64,000 bases of DNA from Charina bottae (taxonomy: Eukaryota; Chordata; Lepidosauria; Squamata; Charinaidae), in assembly GCA_023362775.1 (NCBI GenBank), contig JALMGJ010000005.1:64155463-64219462 (forward strand). Reading direction: 5' to 3'. The position numbers and the translations under genes are program-made. How positions within the stretch are numbered: the first letter of the stretch is position 1; each line of letters starts with the position of its first letter. A model generated the notes under the pieces. It was not told the origin of the DNA. It saw nothing but the letters and a program-made list of their open reading frames with translations, and searched no databases. Positions 44,476 to 56,179 of the stretch are shown one piece after another.

Positions 44476-47400
44476 ATCTATCTATCTCCAATAATCAATT
44501 TTACAGCCATTCTTGCCATATTAACTTGGTTGCCTCCTCATTCCTTACTGCTGCCATCTTCTCTGGTTCAGCAACAAAGTACCCTACAGCTATGATATTA
44601 AAATAAGAAGATTTTCCCTGAAGATGTCTCTAATGCTTTGTTTTACAGCTGGAGGAAGAAGAAGAGGAAGATAAGGCTATAGAGAAAGGCAGGACTCATG
44701 CTAATATTTTATTGGCTGTATGCAAGATGAGGAAAAAAACAATAGGGGCCCCACAACATATGTGTTATTAGTCTCAAATGTAACTAAATTTCAATAATGC
44801 AGATTCTACATGGTTCACTACCTAAGCCACAGTTTTGAATGACTACCAATGGAATTGAATGCTATTCCTGTATTCTTATACTTTATGAGATGGAATTTCA
44901 GTTTGGGTTCTATGTTTCTTCTTTTCTTAGAAACAAAGAAGTAATTTTGTGCTCATTGCCCTAAAATCCTTGGAACAACTTGACCAGTATGAATACATTC
45001 TGTGAGTGCAGAAGATCTTGGAAATAATCATGCATTTGAAGAGAAGAATAATGTAAGGATAATTTCAACTTCTGCATGCTTCTGAGTTCTCTAGGTTTAT
45101 CACATATCCTTCTCGTTCCTGAGGCTATGGGGCACCTACAGAGTGATCAACCCTAATATTTTAAAGGAAAAGTTATGACTTGGAAAACTGAAATGAGGCT
45201 CTTATGCATTCTTCTTCAGCATATGTGGAAAATGAAGATACCAGGCATGTAGTAAGTAACAAAAGACTGTGGCCCATGTGTATAAACGTGATAGGGAACA
45301 AATTATGTTATGAGAATGCATAGAGTTATCAATCATGGTGCATACCAAATCCTTGATGGTTAGCTAAGCAATGTACCTGATGCCAGTTATTGATGCTCAA
45401 TGACAAATCAGTTTTGCATATTGCATCTCTTTCCCCACCCCCTTCCTTCACAGTGTGAACTTATTCATTTTTTTTCAAATCTTAGTAAGCTACACAAGTT
45501 TACGGACCAAGAGAGAAAAAGAAGTTAACCTGCAAATCAAATTCTTAGGCAGTACTCTAGTGCTGCCCAGTATGGTTATCATCAGGCAAATAATACCTAA
45601 TCTCATCAAAATGTGTAAAACATACTTAACTGAAATCCCAATTTTGGAAATCTATTAAAATAAGACTAGGCTAGGCTAGGGGTGGACATGTCTGAACTTG
45701 GAAAAGGACATAATTCAGAGGAGGAGGAGGAGGAGGAGGAGGAGCTTTGTATGCAGAAGACCCCAATCCTAATCTCTAACATCTCCATTGTAAAGAAGCA
45801 GACACCCAGAAGTATAGAAGGCTTCTATCTGGGATCCTGGATAGATACTGTTAGTTAGACAATATTCAGTTACAGTGGATGGCTGGAATAGCTTTTATGC
45901 TCATTTAAGCCTAGACCTGGAGAATGTGCAACCCAGTTCCAACATCCCTATATTAAATTGTTGGAAATGAGATCTCTGCTTGAAGCTAAAGACAGAAGAC
46001 ACTGCTTTGTTGATAGGCAGTGGAGATAAATTCTTTCTGTGCCTGCCAGTATAAAAGGAACTAATAAAAATCATAGTGGATATTTCCATACAATAAAATA
46101 AATAAATAAATACACTACAGATACTCTCTTGTTTATGTAGATTATTTTTCAGTATCAAACATGGCAGCATGCACAAAATTGGCAGGCAGTATAAGGCAAA
46201 TAGTGAGCCAACTTACACAAAAATCACCTCGTGTAAGGATTCCTGGAACAGAACCATTATGTAAGTCTAGAACTGCCTATATTCTCACCAGCACACTCAT
46301 ACCTAGTTTACTTACACTTTTACTATAGATTCTTGAAATGTTTGTATTTATAGTATTCAAAAACCAGTGAATTTCTTTAAAACGTACATATATCTGATAA
46401 CAGAAATTCATCTTCCATGAAGATCTAAGCCACATAATATTACCTCTGCCTTTTTTCACTGTTCTTTAAAACCCTGCTTGCTTAAATTAACAGAAGCAAA
46501 TTCTGCATTGTGACATTCTTCTTTTGGTTACAATTCTTTTACACTTACACCTATGAATTTAACCTTCCTCTACTGCCATACAACATATTCATGCCTTGCA
46601 TGTTCTTAGCAGCTAGGGACGATCAAAGATTTATTTCACTGCATTTTTAGTGCCTGGATTTGTTCCTTATCTAAAAGGTGAAATAAGACTGTAGAAAAAG
46701 ATCCAACAAACCTATAAATCTACAGTCAGAAACTCTTTCCCTTTCTTCTACTGAATTCCTTGATTCTCAGTTGATTAATAAACATCTACTCAATAGCAAG
46801 AGACAAGCACTAAAACCATATTCCAAACACTTCTGAATGTTCATTGTGCTTGACACTGAATTAGGCTATTATTTTTATTAATAATATATATTGCAGCTAT
46901 ATTTTGTAAAGTGGTTTACATCCCTTCCCACACAACAAATCTACAATTATTTCATTATTGTAATTCTGCAGACAGGCCATTATGCAATGTTGACTTGCAA
47001 TGGGTCTGAAACAATAAAGCTTGGGATTTTTCATTTTTCCTTGGTGCAAATCTACCTTTTTGTCTGTGGGATTGCAGAGATTTATTTATCTTATAAACCC
47101 TGATATACATTCCTCAAAACTAAAACTTTTTGTTTAAATTTAGATTTTATACTTTGGTGAATTTTCATCTCTCTCTCTCTCTCTTTCTATTTTAAAAGGA
47201 AAGGAAATTCAGAGAAAACTTTGCAAAAGTCCTAAGCTTTTGAGGATTTTGCTCAGCTGTGCTGCAGAGTTTTTCCAACTTTGCACAACTCAGTTTTGCA
47301 TACCTATTTGATGAAAAATACTTCACTTTTTAGAAAATATAAATTTCAACCAATAGTAGAGACTTGTAGAAATCAGTTCTTTTGAGTTCTGCTGATTTCA

Positions 47401-49879
47401 GTTATGAGTCTGTAGCAAAAACAAGTATTTGCTGATTCATTTCAGCTGATTTGTCTGATAAATATAATATCTTATTATATTGTCTTCTAATATAAGGCCA
47501 TATATTCAGCTTGATGATAAATCCAAACAGGGTTTGTGGCTGTAACTGAATATCAACAAACACCTATTATGTATGTTATATTTGAACAAATATGTGGAAG
47601 AATATTATGCAGAAACTTTTCTGCAATGATAAGAAGTGTAGGAACATTTTTCAGCTAAAAACTTTACAGTTTTGATTGTGTTTTTTTTTACGGGGGGAGG
47701 TTCTTATCTTCCTATTAATTCCTAGACTTAAATGTAACAATAAAAATATTTCATATAAGTAGCCTTTTGTGCCACATGCCTTCCAAGATGCTTTAGAGCA
47801 AACTATGAAAGAATGACTGCCCCATCTCCAATTTCTCTTTGCATAAGCCATGAATGGCACACATAATCCAAATTTAATTGGAATAGTAATAATCAAAATA
47901 GTTATTCTAGCAATTTTGCAGGATTGTTTTACAAAGATTTAGCAAAAAAAAAAATTTAACCACCAAATCTCAGTAACCTCTAGTGATGCAACTCTTATTT
48001 AACATCACATTTATCTAAATATGTTATTATTTGCAAAATTTATCCAGTTCCAATGAGGACAATATAAAGCTAGAAAATAATTTCATTTTATGCAGCATTT
48101 TTATAAGAACTTAATTTATATATGTCAAATTTGAATCAAGATGCAATGTAGTCTGCAGTTACATATCAGCATCTACATTTTTAAAAAAACTGACATTTTC
48201 CTGAAAAGTAAATGAAAAAAAATGTGTATATTGGGATGAAATGTACCCAGATGTGAGGATAATGTTAAAAACAGATATTTAAAACAGTACAGCATTTAAG
48301 CAAGCTTCTAGCAAAAATGGGTATATTGGCAAACTTCTATATTAAAAAAGAAGTAGGAAGTTTCTTATTCATTCCCTACCCCATTTTTTTAAAAAAAATA
48401 TTAATTGATCCAGAAAAAGGATATGGCAAATGTAAGATGAAAAATGGAGAAACAGAAAGATTTGTATCTGTTCATGTCTAATCAGGTTTTCAAAACTATC
48501 ACTAAAAAAAAAAGATATATAATATAAAGTATGTGCAAAGAGGATTAATTATCTCAAAATTCAAACTCTTCTCAGATTGAGATTATATGTTGCCCATTCA
48601 TATTGGTAAATGCTGCCATTATATTAGTCTGAAAATCATTTTTTTTTGTTTTGTACTGACTAAATCAGAAATATAAATATTATGCTGTGCTGACTATTTT
48701 TTAGGTTTCAGTTTTGGGATGCAAAATTTATTTCAGGAGTGATGTAATCCCCAATTTATTATTCTATTATTATTGCATTAGCAATATTTTTCTATATGGT
48801 CTGGATTTTATAACTTTAAATTTATTGGATAATAAGTTGATTAATTTTATATTAATATTACATGGATCCTTTTTTTTTTTGCTTCCTTTTTTCCCCTTAA
48901 AATTTAGTTTATTTTAAACACTGCATTGTATGCATTATTTTATATACTATCACTAATGTATCTTCTTCTTTTGTTCTACTTCACTAATAAAAATAATTAA
49001 TTGAAAAATTATTTTATGACAGTCATTTCCATTACTTCCCCTACTCACTGATTTTTCTGTGCATTTATTTTCTTATAATTTATGCTTTTATTCGGATAAT
49101 TCAAAAGGGTGATCCCAGCCACTCAGGTATAATGTAGTGAAGAAGGTGGCTTCATCACACAATTTAACTAATCATATATAGCTATATGGAAATCTCAGGA
49201 AGGCTCGAAGCTTCCAAAATTTGGCAAAATTGCAAAAAGTCTGCTTTGTAAGCTAATATGAAAATAGTGCATTGACAGCACATGTAGTTCACAGAAGACA
49301 ACAAAGCCAAGTGGGTGATATGAACGAGAGCAAGCGCTTTTTAGAAATTAAGATTGTCTGCATATTTCATCTGTACATTTATTTCAAAACTGAACTTAGA
49401 TAAAGAGAGAAGAAAAATCTCGTTGACATTTTCCTGACCCAGCTTTATAATTTGTCCAATTCCTTTTGATGCAATAAAACTTCAGCTGACATACTGCTGT
49501 TTGGTTTGTCTTAGCATTATTTCCACGTCTTGAGATCTGTGCTTTTCACTCTGTTTCAAATAACAGTTATGCTTCATACCTGTTGTTGAAATTTAACAGG
49601 GAAAGGAAGACAGTCTCCACCAACTCATTTATTTTGCTTAAAACAAGGAAGTTTTATTAATTTCTGTTTGTGCCAGAGAATAATCTATAATTTTCATTTG
49701 TTAAGAAGAACAATAAATCCCCATTTTGAGCAGCATCTACTGATGGCATCTGTTGCTGTTTAGACAGGGAGATGTCAGGAGAGGCTGGAAAATATAATAG
49801 TGGAGCATATACTTTACAGCACCAAAACCTAGCTCCAGGGTACACATCCCCAGATAAAAGACAGTCGCTTCATTGAAGA
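43650..49879. other. Long unique AT-rich stretch
   Basis: More than 6 kb without a recognised gene. Identified pieces are microsatellites only: ATCT at 44401-44475, GGA at about 45717-45743, CT at about 47167-47186 and several A- or T-runs. Open frames do not exceed about 100 codons and show no motif. This is the longest repeat-poor stretch in the window. Confidence 0.45.
44401..44475. repeat. (ATCT)n microsatellite
   Basis: About eighteen perfect ATCT units followed by a few imperfect ones. Complement of the GATA class seen at 6624-6674. Confidence 0.97.
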
Positions 49880-50360
49880 GACAAGAGATTTGTCAATGCT
49901 GCCCTTTGAAGCTTGCAGTGACACGATTTGTCCGGAAGGGGTTAAAAAAGGCCCATTGTGCTGATCAGTTGCCCTGGACTCTGACACCGTGCCTGTGGTC
50001 AGTTGTTGTCTTGTAATTTCATTAGGGCGTGAGACCCCAATTCAGAATTAGCTGTTGCCTATGCAGAATTATATTAAACACGGCCCAGACTGAAAATCAA
50101 TATTCAGCTTAAGTAACTGGCCCTCCAGTAATTTAATGAAACGAAACTGCATTACACAGAGGTAAGGTGGTGGGGGACCATTTGGTCTCAAACCTTCCAT
50201 TATACGGGGGTTGTACAGCTGTATGCCTAAAGAGAAATTCAATGTGCCCTGTTTGTGGCTTCTCGAAATTAAGAATTGTGCTGTTCACAATGGCTTGACT
50301 TTTAGCTTCCTTCTGTTTAGAGCTATAATGACTAATTGGCAGCTGAGAATTACGAATTCT
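49880..50360. promoter_or_regulatory. Candidate conserved noncoding element
   Basis: This block is free of repeats, more balanced in base composition than its surroundings, and rich in short motifs typical of developmental enhancers. Examples are CTAATTGG and TAATTT cores for homeodomain proteins, CAGCTG-like E-boxes and ACAAT/ATTGT Sox-type sites. No long open frame is present. The call rests on texture only; conservation cannot be seen from one sequence. Confidence 0.25.
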
Positions 50361-52849
50361 ACAATAAGAAGAGGAAGAGAAACGAAGTAAAAAATTAAAG
50401 ATCTCAACAAGTACAATTTATTCTTTAAAAAAGTGAATGTAAAGAGCTTGAAATCTATGACATTGCCATGCTGAATTAAATAAATCCATGTCCTAAACCA
50501 GGATAAAAAAGCAATAACTTGGAGCTATTTTTTAAAAGTGCTTTGTGTGTTCATATCAAAACATTTTTTTTTCCTCCCAAAAAGCAAGGCTTTGATTTAT
50601 TAATGGCTCACAGATGCCTTGTTCTGTCAATTCAGTCTCAAGCAAGTCAAAGTTTTATCAAGTCCTGAAACATTTACTTACATCTTCTTATGAAGTGACT
50701 TATGATGTTGGAAGGCTGCACTGAAAATGCCAAATCATCCACCATCAAGTGTCTCATCATGACATTCATGATTTTCTTAATTTTGGTTAAACCTGCCTGA
50801 CAAGAACAAAGATGATCTGACAAGGATGCTCAGCACTCTTTTATTCATTATTCATCTATACATTTTCAGTGGCAAGGAACTCTTCAACGATATGTGTGCA
50901 TGTGTGCGCGCACACGTTCATGCACGCACATGTCTATAAAAGAAATTGGATGATTGTTGTGTAGAATGAAATAATGTTGATTAGAGGTTACATCCCATCT
51001 AAATAATTTCTCCCAGTGCTTCATAGGAAGGTAGCATAAATTTCAGCTAAGTACAACTTTAGTGGCACATTTGGAAAAATGAAGGTAGTAGAGAAAATAC
51101 AAAAAAAAAAGTTGTAGTTCTTAGAAAAAGAATGGGGTGGATGAAGCTGATTTGCGTGCTGAATCACTATTATCACTGCTTGTCATATCACCCTAATATT
51201 CTTCACTACTTGTGATATTCTCCTCTTATTTGAACACCTTGGTTGCTTACTGTTCAGAATATCTAGTTAAATGAAAATGACTCAACAGCAGATATCTGCA
51301 ATCAGGACCACTTAATGCAATAAAACAACATCACATTTGCAAACTAAACTAACTAAACTATGGCAGCATAGAGATAGGCCACCCTTTGGAAGAAAGCAGA
51401 AAGGAGTGGACTTAGCAACATTGCCTCAAAAAGGCAGTTTAAGTGTGCTAATCAAATGTTCCAGGAATATACAGTATTTAGATTTGCAGTGCAAACCCTT
51501 AAACAAAGGGACCTTCTTCCAGGGAAACGGGCTTTATCAAAGCTTAAGTTATAAAGCCTGAAATAGTACGTCTTTGGAGTCCTTGAAAAGTCATGGTTTG
51601 TTAAACCATTTTTTCCTTTAACACACGTGACAAAGGAAAAGCACTCACCACCAATTAAACATAATGGGGTAGAAACTCACTGTAATAAATACCTTTCCAT
51701 TTAGAAATAAAGTCTCATCCCCCCACCCCCACCGCTGATTTTTCATCACTAGGGCACCACTTTGCAAAAAAATAAATAAATAAAATTGTGAATAAAAATT
51801 GTGGGGAGAGAAAACACAGGATCAAAATGTGCCTTTGGCTAATGTATTATATTTTCCCTAAATGTCCAAAAAAAGTGGGGATATATTCTTTCTTCCTCTC
51901 CTTAAGAACTCTCCTGCATCAAGAATAATGGCAAAGAGATGGTAATATAGAGATGGTAGAGAATAATGGTAAGAGAGAAAAAAAAGATTAAAACACCAGA
52001 GATTTTTTTCACAGTTGTTCATCACAACTGTAACACCCTTACTCTCCCCATGAACAATCCTTACACATTTACTCTCCCTAGGAACATTAATGTGATGCTC
52101 CATATAGTTGCAGAAGTTCTCCTTCATCTTGCCAGTATTCAGTCTAAAAATAGTAGGATTAGTAAGGGATGTGCCTCTTTACACATGTCCTACTGGGGGG
52201 AAGGTCAATGATGAGGGATCCAGGGAATTGTAGTTCGGAGAACACTAGAGTGCCAAAGACTCCACATCCCTGCGAAGGACACGTTGGTCTACAATTTAAG
52301 TTCAAACAAATATAACAATGGAATGGGACCAATTTAAACAAAAAACAATAACCTCAGCTGTCCCTCCAGAGCTATGCTTAATCTGTGACACTAAACAAAT
52401 TCCAAGCAAACTGTTTAAGGTGTGTTCACACTATGACTCAGAAGATGCTCCAGGGGCCACTTGTTTCATACACTCAATACAGTTATGGCTACTTTATGAA
52501 CTATTACACCATACATTTATCCTACATATAAGCAAGTGTGGCTCTTCCTGGCTCATGTGTGTGCCTACCTTCATATCAAGAAATGCAATGTGTGCATTTT
52601 TGTATAACTTGGATCCAGAAGTAATTTCTACTATTGTTCACCATCCTTTTTTTCTGTCAGTTACATGGTAATAACAGTGGTGAAGAACATTCAGAGAGAT
52701 TCATATTAAAAACTGCCAGCAGCAGCAGCAGCATCAGCAGTAGCAGCATCTGTCCAGATAGTGGCTTTCATGAAGTAGCTGATTATTCATGTGTGAATCT
52801 GTTCTATAACCAATCTTAGAATGCCAATATGATTCATACATAGTATTGC
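50361..52849. other. Unique AT-rich sequence
   Basis: No gene recognised. A 117-codon frame at 52318-52671 has no known motif. GGGAATTGTAGTTC near 52226 may be a trace of a degraded hAT miniature element. Short (GCA)n at about 52721-52745. Confidence 0.4.
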
Positions 52850-52950
52850 TGATGTAACACTTGTAGTCAGCCATAAAAACAGGAACTTTGAAACTCTTGT
52901 GCAGAGTTTCAAAGTTCCTGTTTTTATGACTGACTACAAGTGTTACATCA
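52850..52950. repeat. 101-bp near-perfect hairpin
   Basis: Arms 52850-52897 and 52903-52950 are 48-bp reverse complements with one mismatch seen (within CAGCCATAA versus CAGTCATAA), around the 5-base loop TGTGC. There is no evident target duplication and no similarity to the other elements in the window. The tiny loop fits an inverted duplication by replication template switching, or a very short terminal-repeat element. Confidence 0.85.
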
Positions 52951-53091
52951 CACCCTTCATGCAATAGACTCTAGTGAGCCACAGCCCCATGCTTATTTTT
53001 CAGCCGTGCTAATACAGCCCAAGGTGTGTTTTTTTAATCACTGGCAGGTGGAATAAGGCTCTGTACATTCTTATTTTTAAATTCTTATTTA

Positions 53092-53265
53092 TCTGTAGCT
53101 TGAATCATGTCAACTGGATTTCTATTTTCTCAGTGGAAACGTTTCGCTCCTTATCCAAGGAGCTTATCTAAGGAGCGAAACGTTTCCCCTGAGAAAATAG
53201 AAATCCAGTTGACATGATTCAAGCTACAGACAATTCCACCTGGATGACTGAGAACCTTCATAGAC
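53092..53265. mobile_element. Fold-back element, copy 3
   Basis: A 174-bp insertion with a perfect 13-bp target duplication, AAATTCTTATTTA at 53079-53091 and 53266-53278. Arms 53093-53153 and 53169-53229 (61 bp, one mismatch) meet near the stem of the hammerhead-like motif. The right end has the one-sided tail CAATTCCACCTGGATGACTG...TTCATAGACA, as in copy 1. Confidence 0.88.
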
Positions 53266-53289
53266 AAATTCTTATTTACTTTTTTAAAA

Positions 53290-53695
53290 CTTATTTATTT
53301 GATTTATACGGTCATCCATCTCACTACAGTGACCCTGGGTGGCATATAAGGATTAAAACAACAGCAACAGCATATAACTCATGATGTCCAAGGTTAAAAT
53401 AGTAAACCCCAAATCATAAAAACTACATACTGTAACCATCACAGCTTACCTAACCTCCTGGCTCAAATGCCTGGGGAGACAGCCAGGTCTTCAGAGCCTT
53501 AGAAAAGTAACAGGGTTGGGGCCATCTGGATCTCTGGAGGGATCCTGTTCCACAAGGCAGGTGCTGCCACAGAGAAAGCATGACTCCTGGATCCAACAAA
53601 ATGACACTGTATGATGGAAGTCACCCCAAGCATGCTCTCTCTGCTAGATCTGGTGAGCTGAGCAGAAACAATAGGAGATAGGTGGTCCCACAAAT
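53290..53695 (-). mobile_element. L2-type LINE 3' fragment
   Basis: The minus strand encodes HAFSVAAPALWNRIPPEIQM followed by APTLLLF, and upstream QLTRSSRESMLGV. It is homologous to the segment at 56424-56700. The 3' side shows a TTATTTATTTGATTTATACG tail. Confidence 0.8.
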
Positions 53696-53707
53696 AGCCT
53701 TATTCCT

Positions 53708-53862
53708 TGCCGGGTACCATAGGTGACCTTGGGCCAGTTACTTTCTCTCAGCCCTAGGAAGAAGGAAATGGCAAACCACTTCTTAAAAACCTTGCCAAGA
53801 AAACTGCAGGGACTTGTCCAGGCAGTCTCCAAGAATCAGACATGATTGAATGGATAAAAAAA
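53708..53862 (+). mobile_element. tRNA/CORE-type SINE (family 2), 5' truncated
   Basis: Core GGTGACCTTGGGCCAGTTAC, then CTCTCAGCCCTAGGAAGAAG, AAATGGCAAACCACTTC, AAAACTGCAGGGACTTGTCC and GAATCAGACATGATTGAATGG with an A-tail. This is the family 2 tail, as in 13044-13275 but in the opposite orientation. Confidence 0.85.
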
Positions 53863-54053
53863 ATTGTATGGGCTAGTGGTGCCTTTGGCCTTTCTCCCAA
53901 TTGACTTAGAGCTATCCACCCATCCTTGAGTTGGCACAAAACATTGCCAACATTAAATTGTCACCCTCTTTTGACCATTTCTATTCTTCCTATATTGCAT
54001 CTGTTCTGAGCCACCAAAGAAGAGTGTTGTCCTAAAACCACCACTCCTTATAG

Positions 54054-54414
54054 CAGAGCTTTCCAAACTGTGTGTCGCGACACAAAAGTGTGTCGCCACA
54101 CACAGCGTGGTGTGTCACCACACCACCCGGAAGCGGCGGCGTGCGCATGCACGGCGGCCGCCATGCACGCGCGCGCCGCCGCACGCCCCCCGCGCCGCCG
54201 CACGCCCCTCCTGCGCCGCCACCATGCGCGCGCGCGACGCTGCACGCCCCCCCGCGCCCCCGCTGTGCGCGCGCGCCGCCGCACACCCCCACGCCGCTGC
54301 CGTGCGCGCATGCTGCCGCACGCCCCCCCCACGCCGTCGCCGTGCGCGCGCGTGTCGCCACTGCCGCCGCCGCCGCCAGGTGTGTCGCCAGCGGCGGCAC
54401 TTTGGAAAGCCCTG
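54054..54414 (+). mobile_element. CpG-rich hAT miniature element, copy 4 (subfamily A)
   Basis: A 361-bp insertion with a perfect 8-bp target duplication, CCTTATAG at 54046-54053 and 54415-54422. The first 70 bp are almost the same as copy 1 (CAGAGCTTTCCAAACTGTG, TGTGTCGCGACACAAAAG), and so is the end (GCGGCACTTTGGAAAGCCCTG, written in parts). The interior is again extremely G+C and CpG rich but differs in repeat arrangement. Open frames of 94-151 codons across it are artefacts. Confidence 0.93.
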
Positions 54415-54422
54415 CCTTATAG

Positions 54423-56015
54423 TCAAGGTGATTGTTTTCTCCTATGGCTTTGCTGGGCTGCCGTTTCACCAGATTATCATGCAGCAAGGAAAAATATTTA
54501 CCAATTAGATGTCTTCTAGGTGGGGTCTGTGTATTCCTAAGATATTTGACTCATTTGGTGTGATTGTGTGCTGCTAGAACCACTGGTAAAGAGATCTGAC
54601 TGGGTTACTAACTAATTGGGTTAAGCATGCTGTGGTAGTAGGGCCAATAAATATTATTAGCTTTCCAACATTTATTTACTTTTGCTCCGATTTTTATTTT
54701 TTGATTTGTGAAACAAGTCATGGATAGACATCAGAAGTATACTGAGTACCACTGAATAATGTAGAATGGCAAGTTCTTTTTACCAATGTCTTTCGAGGCA
54801 TATTCATATGTTAAATGATAGCCCTTGTGGGGATTTGCCTTCAAACCTGTGGCTCAAATAAAAGAGGGGTTTTTTTTAAAAAAAAAATGTCTTGTTTAGT
54901 TTAGTTTAACCATTCTAGTCCTGTTTACATATAGCATTTTGCTGATGTCAAGTTGTACAAATGAGAACAGTTTTAAGTGTTCCTTTCAGCACTTCTTGCT
55001 TTTGCTCTCTGATTTCTCTTGATGATGATGTGTTGTCAATGTCGAATGCTGGATGTGTTGCTGAGCAGGAACAGCTGGAGGAATTAATTTTTTTTCAGTA
55101 ATTCAAACCAGCAGTGACTTTACTAAACATTTTGTGCAGCATGGATTTTCACTATGTGTTCTGTAGACCCTAGTTACCAGATCTCCCATTAGACACTGTG
55201 GTGCTGAAGTCCGGAGCAAATGAACCACTGCTACTACATACTACAGTAGGGTTTTACAGTGTCCACAGCAAATGAAAACACAACAATTTAATGCAAGAAA
55301 ACTCTGGCATTTTAGTTAAAAATTACATCCAAATTACTCAACAATTTTTGCAATTCCAAATTTACCTTGACCTGCTTCTGAAGAAGATCCAAGCTAATGG
55401 AACTCCTTCATTCCTCCCCACCACCCAAATTTCTTATTTTTGAATTTATTAGTGTAGCAGATATATTGTGAGTTTTAATTTTAGCAGTCATCTCCCCATG
55501 GGGCCATGATACATAGCATCTAGTATACAGTAACTTACAATGATGCTATGTTATGATGTAGTACCTTTCAAAAAGTGGCATTATGGGGAAATTTAGTGTC
55601 CAGTTTCCTACAATTTGCAATTTGTTTCTAATTGCTTTAAGTACCCTGACAGCAATGTTTGGGCATCAGAGAGCATTCTCATGATTAAGCTCAGCCTGTG
55701 GTCACAATCATGGGAAAAGTGCTGTTCACGGTCATGTCCTTCTGTTGCTCGCTCATACTTCTGTTATGTATAAGTTGATAGCATGCATCAACGCTGACCT
55801 GAATCAGCTTTGGGCACATTTACACCAATGCTTTTGCACAGTGACATGCCAAAACTGGATCAAAAGGAATTCCAGTATGTGCCATTGGCATGCTTATAAT
55901 TGGCTCAGAGAGAAGGGGCAGACATTGCTCTTTCCCTAGGATTACTTCAATATGAGAAATACACTTTTCTGCTACATGTATATGTTTTAGCATCAAAGCA
56001 AAGGTATCTTTAGAA
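54423..56015. other. Unique AT-rich sequence
   Basis: No gene recognised. Frames at 55745-55939 and 55820-56104 overlap on opposite strands without known motifs. Confidence 0.45.
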
Positions 56016-56135
56016 CAGTGTTTTTCAAACTTGGCAGCTTTAAGATGTGTGGACTTCAACTCCCAGAATGCTGGCTGGGAAACATTGGGAGTTGAAGTCC
56101 ACACATCTTTAAGTTGCCAAGTTTAAGAAACACTG
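56016..56135. mobile_element. Hairpin hAT miniature element
   Basis: Begins CAGTGTTTTTCAAACTTGGC and ends TTTAAGAAACACTG; most of its 120 bp folds into one long stem, with GTGTGGACTTCAACTCCCA paired to TGGGAGTTGAAGTCCACAC. Flanking octamers CTTTAGAA and TTTTAAAA agree at six of eight bases. The CAGTG terminus and 8-bp spacing fit hAT. A half copy lies at 63028-63095. Confidence 0.85.
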
Positions 56136-56179
56136 TTTTAAAATGTCTTTGTTTGTTTGTTTGTTTGTTTGTTTGTTGA

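Noticed and set aside
54032..54519. Six overlapping open frames up to 151 codons
   Set aside because: Same artefact in hAT copy 4; no transposase or other motif, and similar frames on both strands.
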